Assembly (NCBI GenBank): GCA_036346375.1
Contig: CM070517.1
Coordinates: 9,775,161 to 9,839,160 of the forward strand
Reading direction: 5' to 3'
DNA: 64,000 nucleotides
DNA from: Guadua angustifolia
Taxonomy: Eukaryota > Streptophyta > Magnoliopsida > Poales > Poaceae
In this document: positions 11,125 to 23,285 of the stretch, piece after piece
How the letters are laid out: each line of letters starts with the position of its first letter
How positions within the stretch are numbered: the first letter of the stretch is position 1
The notes under the pieces: generated by a model
Database searches by the model: none
Told to the model about the DNA's origin: nothing
The model's input: the letters and a program-made list of their open reading frames with translations, nothing else
Position numbers and translations under genes: made by a program

Positions 11125-12926
11125 TGAAAGTTTGCCCCGAAGCGAAACACTCCGAAGACACACCGGATTGCCCTCATATGTGTAGTCGGTCTTGTTGGAG
11201 CTTGTTTCGTTCGAATTCGCTTTGATGATAATTTCATTCAAACCGGGATTTGCACAGGTGGACTCTATGAAAGTTTTCCTCGGCTAAACACTTGAAGACA
11301 CACCGTATTCCTCGTAAGTGTTGTCGGTCTAGTTGGAGCTTGTTTGATCGAATTCGCTTTGATGATAATTTCGTACAAGTTGAGATCGAACAGGTTGATT
11401 TTGTGAAAGTTTGCACGGGCGAAACACTCCAAAATGCCTGAATTGCACTCCTTAGTGTCGCGATCGCATTGTAGTTTGTTTATTTCGATTTCAGATGGTC
11501 TTAATTTCATTCAAACGGGATCGAACAAATGGACTTTTGAATGTTTGCCTCGAGGAAACACTACAAACACACACCGGATTGCCCTCGTATATGTAGTCGG
11601 TCTTTTGGGAGCTTGTTTCGGTCGAATTCAGTTTGATGTTAATTTCGTACAAGTTGAGATCGAGCAGGTGGATTTTGTGAAAGTTTGCCTGGAGCGAAAA
11701 ACTCGAAAATGCGCAGTGCACTCCTTAGTGTCGCCGATCGCATTGGAGCTTGTTTAGCTCAATATCGCTCTGTTGTTAATTTAATTCAAACCGGGATCCG
11801 CACAAGTGGACTTTATGAAAGTTTCCCCAGTGAAACACTCGAAGACACCGGATTGCCCTCGCAAGTGTTGTTGGTCTTGTTGGAGCTTGTTTGGTCGAAT
11901 TAGCTTTGATGTTAAATTCGTACAAGTCGAGATCGAGCAAGTGGATTTTGTGAAAGTTTGCCTTTGGAGAAAACACTCTGAAAATACACGGGTGGCACTC
12001 CTCTGAGTAACCGGTCTCATTGGAGCTTGTTTCGCTCTATTTCGCTCTGATGTTAATTTCATTCAAACCGGGATCCGCACAAGTGGACTTGATGATAGTT
12101 TGCCCGAACGAAACACTCAAGACACCGGATTGCCCTCGTAATTCTTTGTCGATCTTGTTGGTTCTTGTTTCATTGAATTCGCCTTGATGTTATATTCGTA
12201 CAAGTCGAGATCGAATAAGTGGATTTTGTGAAAGTTTGCACCAGGCGAAACACTCGAAAATGCACGGGTGTGACTCCTCTGCGTTGCGGTCTCATTGGAG
12301 CATGTTTAGCTCGATTTCGCTCTCGTGTTAATTTCATTTAAACCGGGATCCGAACAAGTGGACTTTATGAAAGTTTGCCCGGCGAAACACTCGAAGACAC
12401 ACGGATTGCCCTCGTAGTTGTTGTCGGTCTTGTTGGAGCTTGTTTTGGTCGATTCGCTTTGATGTTAATTTCGTACAATTCGACATCGAGCAGGTAGATT
12501 TTGTGAAAGTATGCACGGAGCGAAACACTCCAAAAATGAACTGTTGCACTCCTATGTGTCATGGGTCTCATTGGAGCTTGTTTATTTCGATTTCAAAGCG
12601 GTGTTAATCTCATTCAAACCGGGATCAGAACAATTGGACTTTATGAATGTTTGCCCCGAAGCGAAACATTTCGAAGACACATCGGATTGCCCTCGTATGT
12701 GTAGTCAGTCTTGTTGGAGCTTGTTTCGTTTCACTTCGCTTTGATGTTAATTTCATTCAAACCGGGATTTGCACAGGTGGACTTTATGAAAGTTTCCCTC
12801 GAAGCGAAACACACCGAAGACACACCGGATTGCACTCGCAAGTGTTGTTGGTCTTGTTGGAGTTTGTTTCGGTCGAATTCGCTTCGATGTTAAATTCGTA
12901 CAAGTCGAGATCCGAACTGGTGGATT

Positions 12927-14878
12927 TTGGGAAAGTTTGCACCGGAGCAAAACACTTCGAAAACGCACCGGATGGCACTCCTATGTGTCGCCGGTCTCAT
13001 TGGAGCATGTTTTGCTCGATTTCGCTCTAGTGTTAATTTCATTCAAGCGGGATCGAACAAGTGGACTTTATGAAAGTTTGCCCGGCGAAACACTCAGAAG
13101 ACACCGGATTGCCCTCGTATGTGTAGTCGGTCTTGTTGGAGCTTGTTTACGTTCGAATTCGCTTTGATGTTAATTTCATTCAAACGGGATTTGCAGTGGA
13201 CTCTATGAAAGTTTTCCTCGAAGCTAAACACTTGAAGACACACCGTATTCCCTCGTAAGTGTTGTCGGTCTAGTTGGAGCTTGTTTGATCGAATTCGCTT
13301 TGATGATAATTTCGTACAAGTTGAGATCGAGCAGGATGATTTTGTGAAAGTTTGCACGGGAGAAACACTCAGAAAATGCACTGAATTGCACTCCTTAGTG
13401 TCGCGGTCGCATTGTAGTTTGTTTAGCTCGATTTAGCTCTGGTCTTAATTTCATTCAAGCGGGATCGAACAAATGGACTTTTTGAATGTTTGCCCGAAGA
13501 AACACTACAAACACACAACGGATTGCCCTCGTATATGTAGTCGGTCTTGTGGGAGCTTGTTTCGGTCGAATTCAGTTTGATGTTAATTTCGTACAAGTTG
13601 AGATCCGAACAGGTGGATTTTGTGAATGTTTGCACTGGAGCGAAAAACTCCGAAAATGCACCGAATTGCACTCCTTAGTGTCGCCAGTCTTATTGGAGCT
13701 TGTTTCGCTCAATATCGCTCTGTTGTTAATTTAATTCAAACCGGGATCCGCACAAGTGGACTTTATGAAAGTTTCCCCCGATGTGAAACACTCCGAAGAC
13801 ACACCGGATTGCCCTCGCAAGTGTTGTTGGTCTTGTTGGAGCTTGTTTCTGTTGAATTAGCTTTGATGTTAAATTCGTACAAGTCGAGATCCGAACAGGT
13901 GGATTTTGTGAAAGTTTGCACTGGAGGAAAACACTCTGAAAATACACGGGTGGCACTCCTCTGAGTCACGGTCTCATTGGAGCTTGTTTCGCTCTATTTA
14001 GCTCGATGTTAATTTCATTCAAACCGGGATCCGCACAAGTGGACTTCATGATAGTTTGCCCGAGCGAAACACTCAAGAAGACACCGGATTGCCCTCGTAA
14101 TTCTTTGTCGATCTTGTTGGTTCTTGTTTCATTGAATTCGCTTTGATGTTATATTCGTACAAGTCGAGATCCGAATAAGTGGATTTTGTGAAAGTTTGCA
14201 CCGAGCGAAACTCTGAAAATGCACGGGTGTGACTCCTATCGTTGCGGTCTCATTGGAGCATGTTTAGCTCGATTTCGATCTCGTGTTAATTTCATTTAAA
14301 CGGGATCGAACAAGTGGACTTTATGAAAGTTTGCCCAGGCGAAACACTCAAGAAGACACCGGGTTGCCCTCGTAATTGTTGTCGGTCTTGTTGGAGCTTG
14401 TTTTGGTCGATTAACGCTTTGATGTTAATTTCGTACAATTCGACATCGAGCAGTAGATTTTGTGAAAGTATGCACCGGAATGAAACACTCCAAAAATGCG
14501 CCTGTTGCACTCCTATGTGTCGCCGGTCTCATTGGAGCTTGTTTCGCTCGATTTCAAACTGGTGTTAATCTCATTCAAACCGGGATCAGAACAATTGGAC
14601 TTTATGAATGTTTGCCCGAAGCGAAACATTTCGAAGACACATCGGATTGCCCTCGTATGTGTAGTCAGTCTTGTTGGAGCTTGTTTCGTTTCACTTCGCT
14701 TTGATGTTAATTTCATTCAAACCGGGATTTGCACAGGTGGACTTTATGAAAGTTTCCTCGGCGAAACACGAAGACACACGGATTGCACTCATAAGTGTTG
14801 TTGGTCTTGTTGGAGCTTGTTTGGTCGAATTAAGCTTTGATGTTAAATTCGTACAAGTCGAGATCCGAACTGGTGGAT
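12927..14878 (+). repeat. 2.0-kb higher-order repeat, unit 5
   Basis: Fifth unit, about 1952 bp, with the same monomer order as units 1-4. It is shortened by many small deletions in rewritten patches (about 13.04-13.52 and 13.93-14.47 kb). The intervening parts are clean and match unit 3. After about 14.88 kb the order changes to the 2.8-kb HOR. Confidence 0.78.
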
Positions 14879-17730
14879 TTAGGGAAAGTTTGCACGGGAG
14901 CAAAACACTCCGAAAATGCACCGGGTGGCACTCCTATGCATCGCCGGTCATATTGGATCTTGTTTCGCTCGATTTCGCTCCAGTGTTAATTTCATTCAAA
15001 CCGAGATCCAAACAAGTGGACTTCATGAAAGTTTGCCCGAAGCAAAACACTCCGAAGGCACACCGGATTGCCCTTGTAATTGTTATGGGTCTTGTTGGAG
15101 CTTGTTTTGGTCGATTGCGCTTTGTTGTTAATTTCGCACAAATCGAGATCCGAACAGGTGGATTTTGTGAAAGTATGCACCGGAGCGAAATACTCCAGAA
15201 ATGCACTTGTTGCACTCCTATGTGTTGCCGGTGTCATTGGAGCTTGTTTCAATCGATTTCGCACTAGTGCTAATTTCATGCAAACCGGAATCTGAACAAG
15301 TGGACTTTATGAAAGTTTGCCCCGAAGCGAAACACTCCGAAGACACACCGTATTGCCCCCGTATGTCTACTTGGTCTTGTTGGAGCTTGTTTTGTTCGAA
15401 TTCGCTTTGATGTTAATTTCATTCGAACCGGGATTTGCACAGGTGGAATTTATGAAAGTTTCCCTCGAAGCGAAACACTCCGAAAACACACCGGACTACT
15501 CTCGTAAGTGTTGTCGGTCTTGTTAGAGCTTGTTTCGATCGAATTTGCTTTGAAGTTAATTTCGTATAAGTTGAGATCCGAACAGGTGGATTTTGTGAAA
15601 GTTTGCACCAGAGCGAAACACTCCGAAAATGCACTGAATTGCACTCCTTAGTGTCGCCGGTCACAATCAAGTTTGATTCAATCGATTTCGCACTGGTCTT
15701 AATTTCATTCAAACCGGGATCCGAACAATTGACTTTATGAAAGTTTGCCTCGAAGGGAAACACTCCAAAGACACACCGGATTGCCCTCGTATATGTAGTC
15801 GGTTTTGTGGTAGTTTGTTTTGGTCGAATTCGCATTGATGTTAATTTCGTACAAGTTGAGATCCGAACAGGTGGATTTTGTGAAAGTTTGCACCCGAGCA
15901 AAAAACTCCGAAAATGCACTGAATTGCACTCCTTAGTGTCGCCGGTTGCATTGGAGCTTGTTTCGCTCGACATCGCTTTGATATTAATTTCATTCAAACC
16001 GGGATCCGCACAAGTGGACTTTATGAGAGTTTGCCCCGAACCGAAACACTCGGAAGACACCCCGGATTGCCCTCGTAAGAGTTGTCGATATTGTTGGATC
16101 TTGTTTCAGTCGAATTCGCTTTGATGTAAAATTTGTACAAGTCGAGATCCGAATAAGTGGATTTTGTGAAAGTTTGCACCGGGGCGAAACACTTCGAAAA
16201 TGCACTGAATTGCACTTCTTAGTGTCGCCGGTCACATTTGAGTTTGTTTTGCTCGATTTCGCACTGGTCTTAATTTCATTCAAGCCGGGATCCGAACAAG
16301 GGGACTTTATGAATGTTTGCCCCGAAGGGAAACACTCCAAAGACACACCGGATTGCCCTCGTATAAATAGTCGGTCTTGTTGGAGCTTGTTTCGGTCGAA
16401 TTCGCTTTGATGTTAATTTCGAACAAGTTGAGATCCGAACAGATGGATTTTGTGAAAGTTTGCACCATAGCGAAAAACTCCGAAAACGCACTGAATTGCA
16501 ATCCTTAGTGTTGCCGGTCGCATTGTAGCTTGTTTCGCTCGATATCGTTCTGTTGTTAATTTAATTCAAACCGGGATCAGCATAAGTGGACTTTATGATA
16601 GTTCCCCCGAAGTGAAACACTCCGAAGACAAACCGGATTGCCCTCGCAAGTGTTGTTGGTCTTGTTGGAGCATGTTCGGTCGAATTCGCTTTGATGTTAA
16701 ATTCGTACAAGTCAAGATCCGAACAGGTGGATTTTGTGAAAGTTTGCACCGGAGCAAAACACTTCGAAAATGCACCGGGTGGCACTCCTATGTGTCGCCA
16801 GTCTCATTGGAGCTTGTTTCGCTCTATTTCGCTCTGATGTTAATTTCATTCGAACCGGGATCCGCACAAGTGGACTTTATGATAGTTTGCCCCGAACCGA
16901 AACACACCGAAGATGGATTGCCCTCGTATGTGTTGTCGATCTTGTTGGTTCTTCTTTCGGTCGAATTCACTTTGATGTTAAATTTGTAAAAGTCGAGATC
17001 CGAATAAGTGGATTTATTGAAAGTTTGCACTGGAACGAAACACTCCGAAAATGCACCGGGTGGGACTCCTATGCATCGCCGGTCTCATTGGAGCTTCTTT
17101 CGCTCGATTTCGCTCTGGTGTTAATTTCATTCAAACCGGGGGACGAACAAGTGGACTTTATGAAAGTTTGTCCCGAAGCGAAACACTCCGAAGACACACC
17201 GGATTGCCCTTGTAATTGTTGTCGGTCTTGTTAGAGCTTGTTTTGGTCGGTTGCGCTTTGATGTTAATTTCGTACAAATCGACACCCGAACAGGTAGATT
17301 TTGTGAAAGTATGCACCGGAGCGAAACACTCCAAAAATGCACCTGTTGCACTCCTATGTGTCGCCGGTCTCGTTGGAGCTTGTTTCGCTCGATTTCGAAC
17401 TGGTGTTAATTTCATTCAAACCGGGATCCGAACAATTGGACTTTATGAATGTTTGCCCCGAAGCGAAACATTCCGAAGACACACCGGATTGCCCTCGTAT
17501 GTGTAGTCAGTCTTGTTGGAGCTTGTTTCGTTTCAATTCGCTTTGATGATAATTTCAATCAAACCGGGATTTGCACAGGTGGACTTTATGAAAGTTTCCC
17601 TCGAAGCAAAACACACCGAAGACACCCCGGATTGCCCTCGCAAGTGTTGTTGGTCTTGTTGGAGCTTGTTTCGGTCGAATTCGCTTTGATGTTAAATTCG
17701 TACTAGTCGAGATCCGAACAGGTGGATTTT
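14879..17730 (+). repeat. 2.8-kb higher-order repeat, unit 1
   Basis: About 20 monomers. Diagnostic variants shared with the next unit at an offset of 2844 bp include GTTTGCCTCGAAGG (GCCT at 15747 and 18591), ACACTCGGAAGACACC and GATATTGTTGGATCTTG. The offset falls to about 2770 bp towards the end because unit 2 has lost roughly 70 bp near 19.53 kb, where a monomer is shortened after TTCGCATGCATC. Confidence 0.75.
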
Positions 17731-20500
17731 ACGAAAGTTTGCACTGGAGCAAAACACTCGAAAATGCACCGGATGGCACTCCTATGCGTCGCCAGTCTCA
17801 TTGGATCTTGTTTCGCTCGATTTCGCTCTAGTGTTAATTTCATTCAAACCGAGATCCAAACAAGTGGACTTTATGAAAGTTTGCCCCGAAGCGAAACACT
17901 CCGAAAGCACACCGGATTGCCCTCGTAATTGTTATCGGTCTAGTTGGAGCATGTTTTGGTCGATTGCACTTTGATGTTAATTTCGTACAAATCGAGATCC
18001 GAACAGGTGGATTTTGTGAAAGTATGCCTGGGCGAAACACTCGAAAATGCACGCGTTGCACTCCTATGTGTCGCCGGTGTCATTGGAGCTTGTTTCGTTC
18101 GATTTCGCACTAGTACTAATTTCGTGCAAACCGGAATCCGAACAAGTGCACTTTATGAAAATTTGCCCGGCGAAACACTCCGAAGACACACCGGATTGCC
18201 TCCGTATGTGTAGTTGGTCTTGTTGGAGCATGTTTCGTTCGATTTCGCACTAGTGCTAATTTCATGCAAACCGGAATCCGAACAAATGGACTTTATGAAA
18301 GTTTCCCTCGAAGCGAAACACTCCGAAAACACACCGGATTGCCCTCATAAGTGTTGTCGGTCTTGTTGGAGCTTGTTTCGATCGAATTCGCTTTGATGTT
18401 AATTTCTTATAAGTTGAGATCCGAACAGATGGATTTTGTGAAAGTTTGCACCGGAGCGAAACACTTCGAAAATGCACTGAATTGCACTCCTTAGTGTCGC
18501 CGGTCACAATCGAGTTTGATTCACTCGATTTCGCACTGGTCTTAATATCATTCAAACCGGGATCCGAACAATTGGACTTTATGAAAGTTTGCCTCGAAGG
18601 GAAACACTCCAAAGACACACCGGATTGCCCTCGTATATGTACTCGGTCTTGTGGTAGTTTGTTTTTGTCGAATTCGCTTTGATGTTAATTTCATATAAGT
18701 TGAGATCCGAACAGGTGGATTTTGTGAAAGTTTGCACCCGAGCGAAAAACTCCGAAAATGCACTGAATTGCACTCCTTAGTGTCGCCGGTTGCATTGGAG
18801 CTTGTTTCGCTCGACATCGCTCTGATATTAATTTCATTCAAACCGGGATTTGCACAAGTGGACTTTATGATAGTTTGCCCCCGAACCGAAACACTCGGAA
18901 GACACCCCGGATTGCCCTCGTAAGAGTTGTCGATATTGTTGGATCTTGTTTCGGTCGAATTCGCTTTGATGTAAAATTTGTACAAGTCGAAATCCGAATA
19001 AGTGGATTTTGTGAAAGTTTGCACCGGAGCGAAACACTCCGAAAATGCAATGAATTGCACTTCTTAGTGTCGCCGGTCGCATTGGAGTTTGTTTCGCTCG
19101 ATTTTGCACTGGTCTTAATTTCATTCAAACCAGGATCCGAACAAGTGGACTTTATGAATGTTTGCCCCGAAGAGAAACACTCCAAAGACACACCGGATTG
19201 CCCTCGTACAAGTAGTCGGTTTTGTGGGAGCTTGTTTCGATCGAATTCACTTTGATGATAATTTCGTACAAGTTGAGATCCGAACAGGTGGATTTTGTGA
19301 AAGTTTGCACCGTAGCGAAAAACTCTGAAAATGCACTGAATTGCACTCCTTAGTGTTGCCGGTCGCATTGGAGCTTGTTTCGCTCGATATCGCTCTGTTG
19401 TTAATTTAATTCAAACCGGGTCCGCATAAGTGGACTTTATGATAGTTCCCCCGAAGAGAAACACCCCGAAGACAAACCAGATTGCCCTCGCAAGTGTTGT
19501 TGGTCTTGTTAGAGCTTGTTCGGTCGAATTCGCATGCATCGGGTGGCACTCCTATGTGTCGTCGGTCACATTGGAGCTTGTTTCGCTCTATTTCGCTCTA
19601 ATGTTAATTTCATTCGAACCGGGATCCGCACAAGTGGACTTTATGTAGTTTGCCCCGAACCGAAACACATCGAAGACACCCCGGATTGCCCTCGTATGTG
19701 TTGTCGATCTTGTTGGTTCTTCTTTCGGTCGATTTCGCTTTGATGTTAAATTTGTACAAGTCGAGATCCGAATAAGTGGATTTTGTGAATGTTTGCACTG
19801 GAGCGAAACACTCCGAAAATGCACCGGGTGGGACTCCTATGCATCGCCGGTCTGATCGGAGCTTGTTTCGCTCGATTTGGCTCTAGTGTTAATTTCATTC
19901 AAACCGGGGTCCGAACAAGTGGACTTTTTGAATGTTTGCCCCGAAGCGAAACACTCCGAAGAGACACCGGATTGCCCTCGTAATTGTTGTCGGTCTTGTT
20001 GGAGCTTGTTTTGGTCGATTGCGCTTTGATGTTAATTTCGTACAAATCGACATCCGAACAGGTAGATTTTGTGAAAATATGCACCGGAAAGAAACACTCC
20101 AAAAATGCACCGGTTGCACTCCTATGTGTTGCCGGTCTCATTGGAGCTTGTTTCGCTCGATTTCGAACTGGTGTTAATTTCATTCAAACCGGGATCCGAA
20201 CAATTGGACCTTATGAATGTTTGCCCCCAAGCGAAACACTCCGAAGACACACCGGATTGCCCTCGTATGTGTAGTAGGTCTTGTTGGAGCTTGTTTCGTT
20301 TGAATTCGCTTTGATGTTAATTTCATTCAAATCGGGATTTGCACAGGTGGATTTTATGAAAGTTTCCCTCGAAGCGAAACACACCGAAGACACACCGGAT
20401 TGCCCTCGCAAGTGTTGTTGGTCTTGTTGGAGCTTGTTTCGGTCGACATCGCTTTGATGTTAAATTCGTACAAGTCGAGTTTGAGCAGTGGATTTTGAAA
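17731..20500 (+). repeat. 2.8-kb higher-order repeat, unit 2
   Basis: Second copy of the 20-monomer arrangement, slightly shorter than the first. The last part (about 17.1-17.7 kb against 19.9-20.5 kb) matches at an offset near 2768. Beyond about 20.6 kb the match to unit 1 ends. Its closing monomers are also related to part of the 2.0-kb HOR, so the two HORs share ancestry. Confidence 0.72.
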
Positions 20501-21672
20501 GTTTGCCGAGCAAAACACTCGAAAATGCACCGGATGGCTCTCCTATGTGTCGCCGGTCTCATTGGAGCTTGTTTCGCTCGATATCGTCTGGTGTTAATTT
20601 CATTCAAACCGGGATCCGAACAAGTGGACTTTATGAAAGTTTGCCCCGAAGCCAAACACTCCGAAAACACATCGGATTGCCCTCGTATGTGTAGTCGGTT
20701 TTGTTGGAGTTTGTTTCATTCGAATTCACTTTGATGTTAATTTCATTCAAACCGGGATTTGCACAGGTGGACTTTATGAAAGTTTCCCTCGAAGCTAAAC
20801 ACTTCGAAGACACACCGTATTGCCCTCGTAAGTGTTGTCGGTCTTGTTGGAGCTTGTTTTGATCGAATTCGCTTTGATGTTAATTTCGTACAAGTTGAGA
20901 TCCGAACAGGTGGATTTTGTGAAAGTTTGCATCGGAGCGAAACACTCCGAAAATGCACTGAATTGCACTCCTTAGTGTCGCCGGTCGCATTGTAGTTTGT
21001 TTCGCTCGATTTCGCACTGGTCTTAATTTCATTCAAACCGGGATGCGAACAAGTGGACTTTATGAATGTTTGCCCCGAAGGGAAACACTACAAACACACA
21101 CCGGATTGCCCTCGTATATGTAGTCGGTCTTGTGGGAGCTTGTTTCGGTCGAATTCGCTTGGATGTTAATTTCTGCTTACAAGTTGAGATCCGAACAGGT
21201 GGATTTTGTGAAAGTTTGCACTGGAGCGAAAAACTCTGAAAATGCACTGAATTGCACTCCTTAGTGTCGCCGGTCGCATTTGAGCTTGTTTCGCTCAATA
21301 TATACTGTTGTTAATTTAATTCAAACCGGGATCCGCACAAGTGGACTTTATGAAATTTCCCCCGAAGTGAAACACTCCGAAGACACACCGGATTGCCCTC
21401 GCAAGTGTTGTTGGTCTTGTTGGAGCTTGTTTCAGTCGAATTCGCTTTGATGTTAAATTCGTACAAGTCGAGATCCGAACAGGTGGATTTTGTGAAAGTT
21501 TGCACCGGAGCAAAACACTCCGAAAATGCACCGGGTGGCACTCCTACGAGTCGCCGTCTCATTGGAGCTTGTTTCACTCTATTTCGCTCTGATGTTAATT
21601 TCATTCAAACAGGGATCCGCACAAGTGGACTTCATGATAGTTTGCCCCGAACCGAAACACTCCGAAGACACT

Positions 21673-22142
21673 CCCAAACTGACTCGGACAGCAAAAGTAG
21701 TCTCTATTGTTTTGCAGTTTCCTGTTGACTCAGATGGAATTTGAAGGTGATTTCAGATCTGTTTGAAAGAAGACGAGCAGATCTTTCTATCCTGTGCTCG
21801 CGGGCCTCCAGAAGTGCTCTAGATCAAAAGTTATGAACATTTGAAGTTCATGCTGTCTGCGAGTCCGAATCTGACTTGGACTTCCTTGAAGCCTCTGACT
21901 TGGATTCGAGCCTCTTTGCGCTTGGTGGCTCTTCTCCGTGGTTCCTAATAAGAATAACATGATCACAAGAATTAAATAGCATTCCATTCACTAAATCATT
22001 AGTGGGAACACTTAGGAACGACTTCACCTGATAATTTAATTTGCGTGCACGAGCTCGAGTGAGTGATCCTTGTACAACAGGTTCATCTTGGGGAAGCGTG
22101 GTTGTTTGGGTGGTTGTATCCACTGTAGAGATGTCCTCATCA
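21673..22142 (-). repeat. 3' LTR, truncated, copy 1
   Basis: 470 bp matching 28354-28819 of the 5' LTR. The element-start end (TGATGAGG) is intact at 22142, but the last ~434 bp (equivalent of 27920-28353, including the TATA box) are missing. The satellite joins at ACACTCCCAAAC; the shared CCC suggests microhomology joining. I count about 23 substitutions against the 5' LTR, roughly 5%. Confidence 0.88.
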
Positions 22143-22400
22143 TCCTCCCCCTCTTGAATTGGAGTCGTCCTCGACTCAAGTTCATCCTCTTCACCCAAGT
22201 ACGGCTTCAAATCAGCAACATTAAAAGAATCACTAACACCATAACTGCGAGCAAATCAACCTTGTATGCATTATCATTTATCTTAGCAATCACTTTGAAA
22301 GGACCATCAGCTCTAGGCATCAATTTAGACTTGCGAAATTCAGAAATCTATCCTTTCTTAAATGCACCAAACAAGATCTCTGGTTCAAAATTAATTCCTT
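21848..22400 (-). pseudogene. Integrase C-terminal tail read into the 3' LTR, copy 1
   Basis: The frame from 22210 reads MKPYLGEEDELESRTTPIQ, passes through the polypurine tract, enters the LTR at DEDIS and stops at 21848, about 295 bases inside the LTR. A basic stretch (LTRARARKLNYQVKSF) follows. Upstream the frame is lost: the LPAGYG block readable in copy 2 is broken here at 22238-22250 by changes in a CCTGCAGG context. In CRM elements the integrase C-terminus carries the CR targeting motif and extends into the LTR. The same arrangement here is suggestive, but I cannot align it to known CR motifs by eye. Confidence 0.6.
22143..22155 (-). promoter_or_regulatory. Polypurine tract, copy 1
   Basis: On the minus strand AAGAGGGGGAGGA lies directly against the 3' LTR start. 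This purine run is the expected primer for plus-strand DNA synthesis. It is also read as part of the pol frame. Confidence 0.8.
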
Positions 22401-23285
22401 TCTACCTTGGCTAGCATGACAACTCTATATTTCTCATTCATGCACTCTATGTTCTCTTTAGTATTCTCATGCAATTTTAGCACAAATTCAGCATGTTTGG
22501 AAGCATCAAAACTCACTTTTTCAGACAATGGTAATGGCAAAATATCAATTGGACACGAGATTAAACCCATATACCACGAAAAGGACTCCTCTTGGTAGTA
22601 GAATGCAATGAGCGATTGTAGGCAAATTCCACATGAGGTAGGCACTCTTCCACATCTTCAAATTCTTCTTCAAAATGGCTCGCAACATTGTGGATAATGT
22701 GCGATTAACGACTTTAGTTTGTCCATCGGTTTGGGGATGACATGTAGTAGAAAATAGCAGCTTGGTCCCCAATTTATTTCAGCGTTCTCCAAAATGGCTC
22801 AAAATTTAGCATCGATCGGAAACAATAGTAGATGGCATGCCATGTAGGCAGACGATCTCACGAAAAATAAATCAGCAATGTTTGTAGCATCATCGCTCTT
22901 ATGACAAGGTATAAAATGCGCCATCTTAGAAAATCGATCAACCACAACAAATATACTATCCCTCCCCCTCTTGGTCCTAGGCAGTCCTAAAACAAAGTCC
23001 ATTGATATATCCTCCCACGGAACACTAGGAACAAGAAGAGGCATATATAAACCATATGGGTTCAGTCGAGACTTAGCTTATTGCATGTAGAGCAGCGAGA
23101 CACATAGCGCTCCACGTCACGCCTCATCTTCGGCCAATAAAAATGGTTGGCCAACACATCCTCTGTTTTCTTCACACCAAAGTGTCCCATAAGTCCTCCT
23201 CCATGTGCCTCCTGTAGCAACAACAAGCGAACAGAACCAGCTGGATTAGTTAGCTCGGAATACAAATCCATCATTGATAATGAAT
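22400..23285 (-). pseudogene. Integrase domain, broken, copy 1
   Basis: Zinc-binding part at 23062-23274, with a His pair in EAHGGGLMGHFG and a Cys pair RCSTC. Catalytic core at 22799-23044 (WEDISMDFVLGLPRTKRG, DRFSKMAHFIP), then a separate frame at 22545-22772 with HPQTDGQTKVVNRTL. The residue usually Glu in this last motif, the third catalytic acid of the DDE triad, is Lys, and copy 2 agrees. Several frameshifts divide the domain. The protein would have inserted the element DNA into chromatin; here it cannot be made. Confidence 0.85.

Larger units (their letters stand above)
9852..12926 (+). repeat. 2.0-kb higher-order repeat, unit 4, split by solo LTR
   Basis: Fourth unit, 3075 bp between landmarks. 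Removing the 1122-bp solo LTR and its 5-bp duplicated target leaves about 1948 bp, the HOR length minus many one- to few-base deletions. The satellite resumes in register after the LTR. From about 11.24 to 12.6 kb the monomers are in the rewritten form (GATCGAGC for GATCCGAAC, CTCGAAAATG for CTCCGAAAATG). Confidence 0.82.
11120..21672 (+). repeat. 143-bp satellite array, block 2
   Basis: Continuation of the same satellite in the same orientation and in register across the solo LTR. It contains the last two 2.0-kb HOR units, then the 2.8-kb HOR, then the start of the 20.3-kb duplicated segment at about 20.95 kb. Rewritten patches lie near 11.24-12.6, 13.04-13.52, 13.93-14.47, 14.75-14.83, 18.02-18.18 and 20.48-20.53 kb. 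No gene is visible. Confidence 0.96.

Noticed and set aside
11240..12600. Diverged satellite subfamily evolving by CCG loss
   Set aside because: The same changes occur in retrotransposon sequence and fall in different places in the two twin 20-kb units, so systematic sequencing error is the better first explanation.
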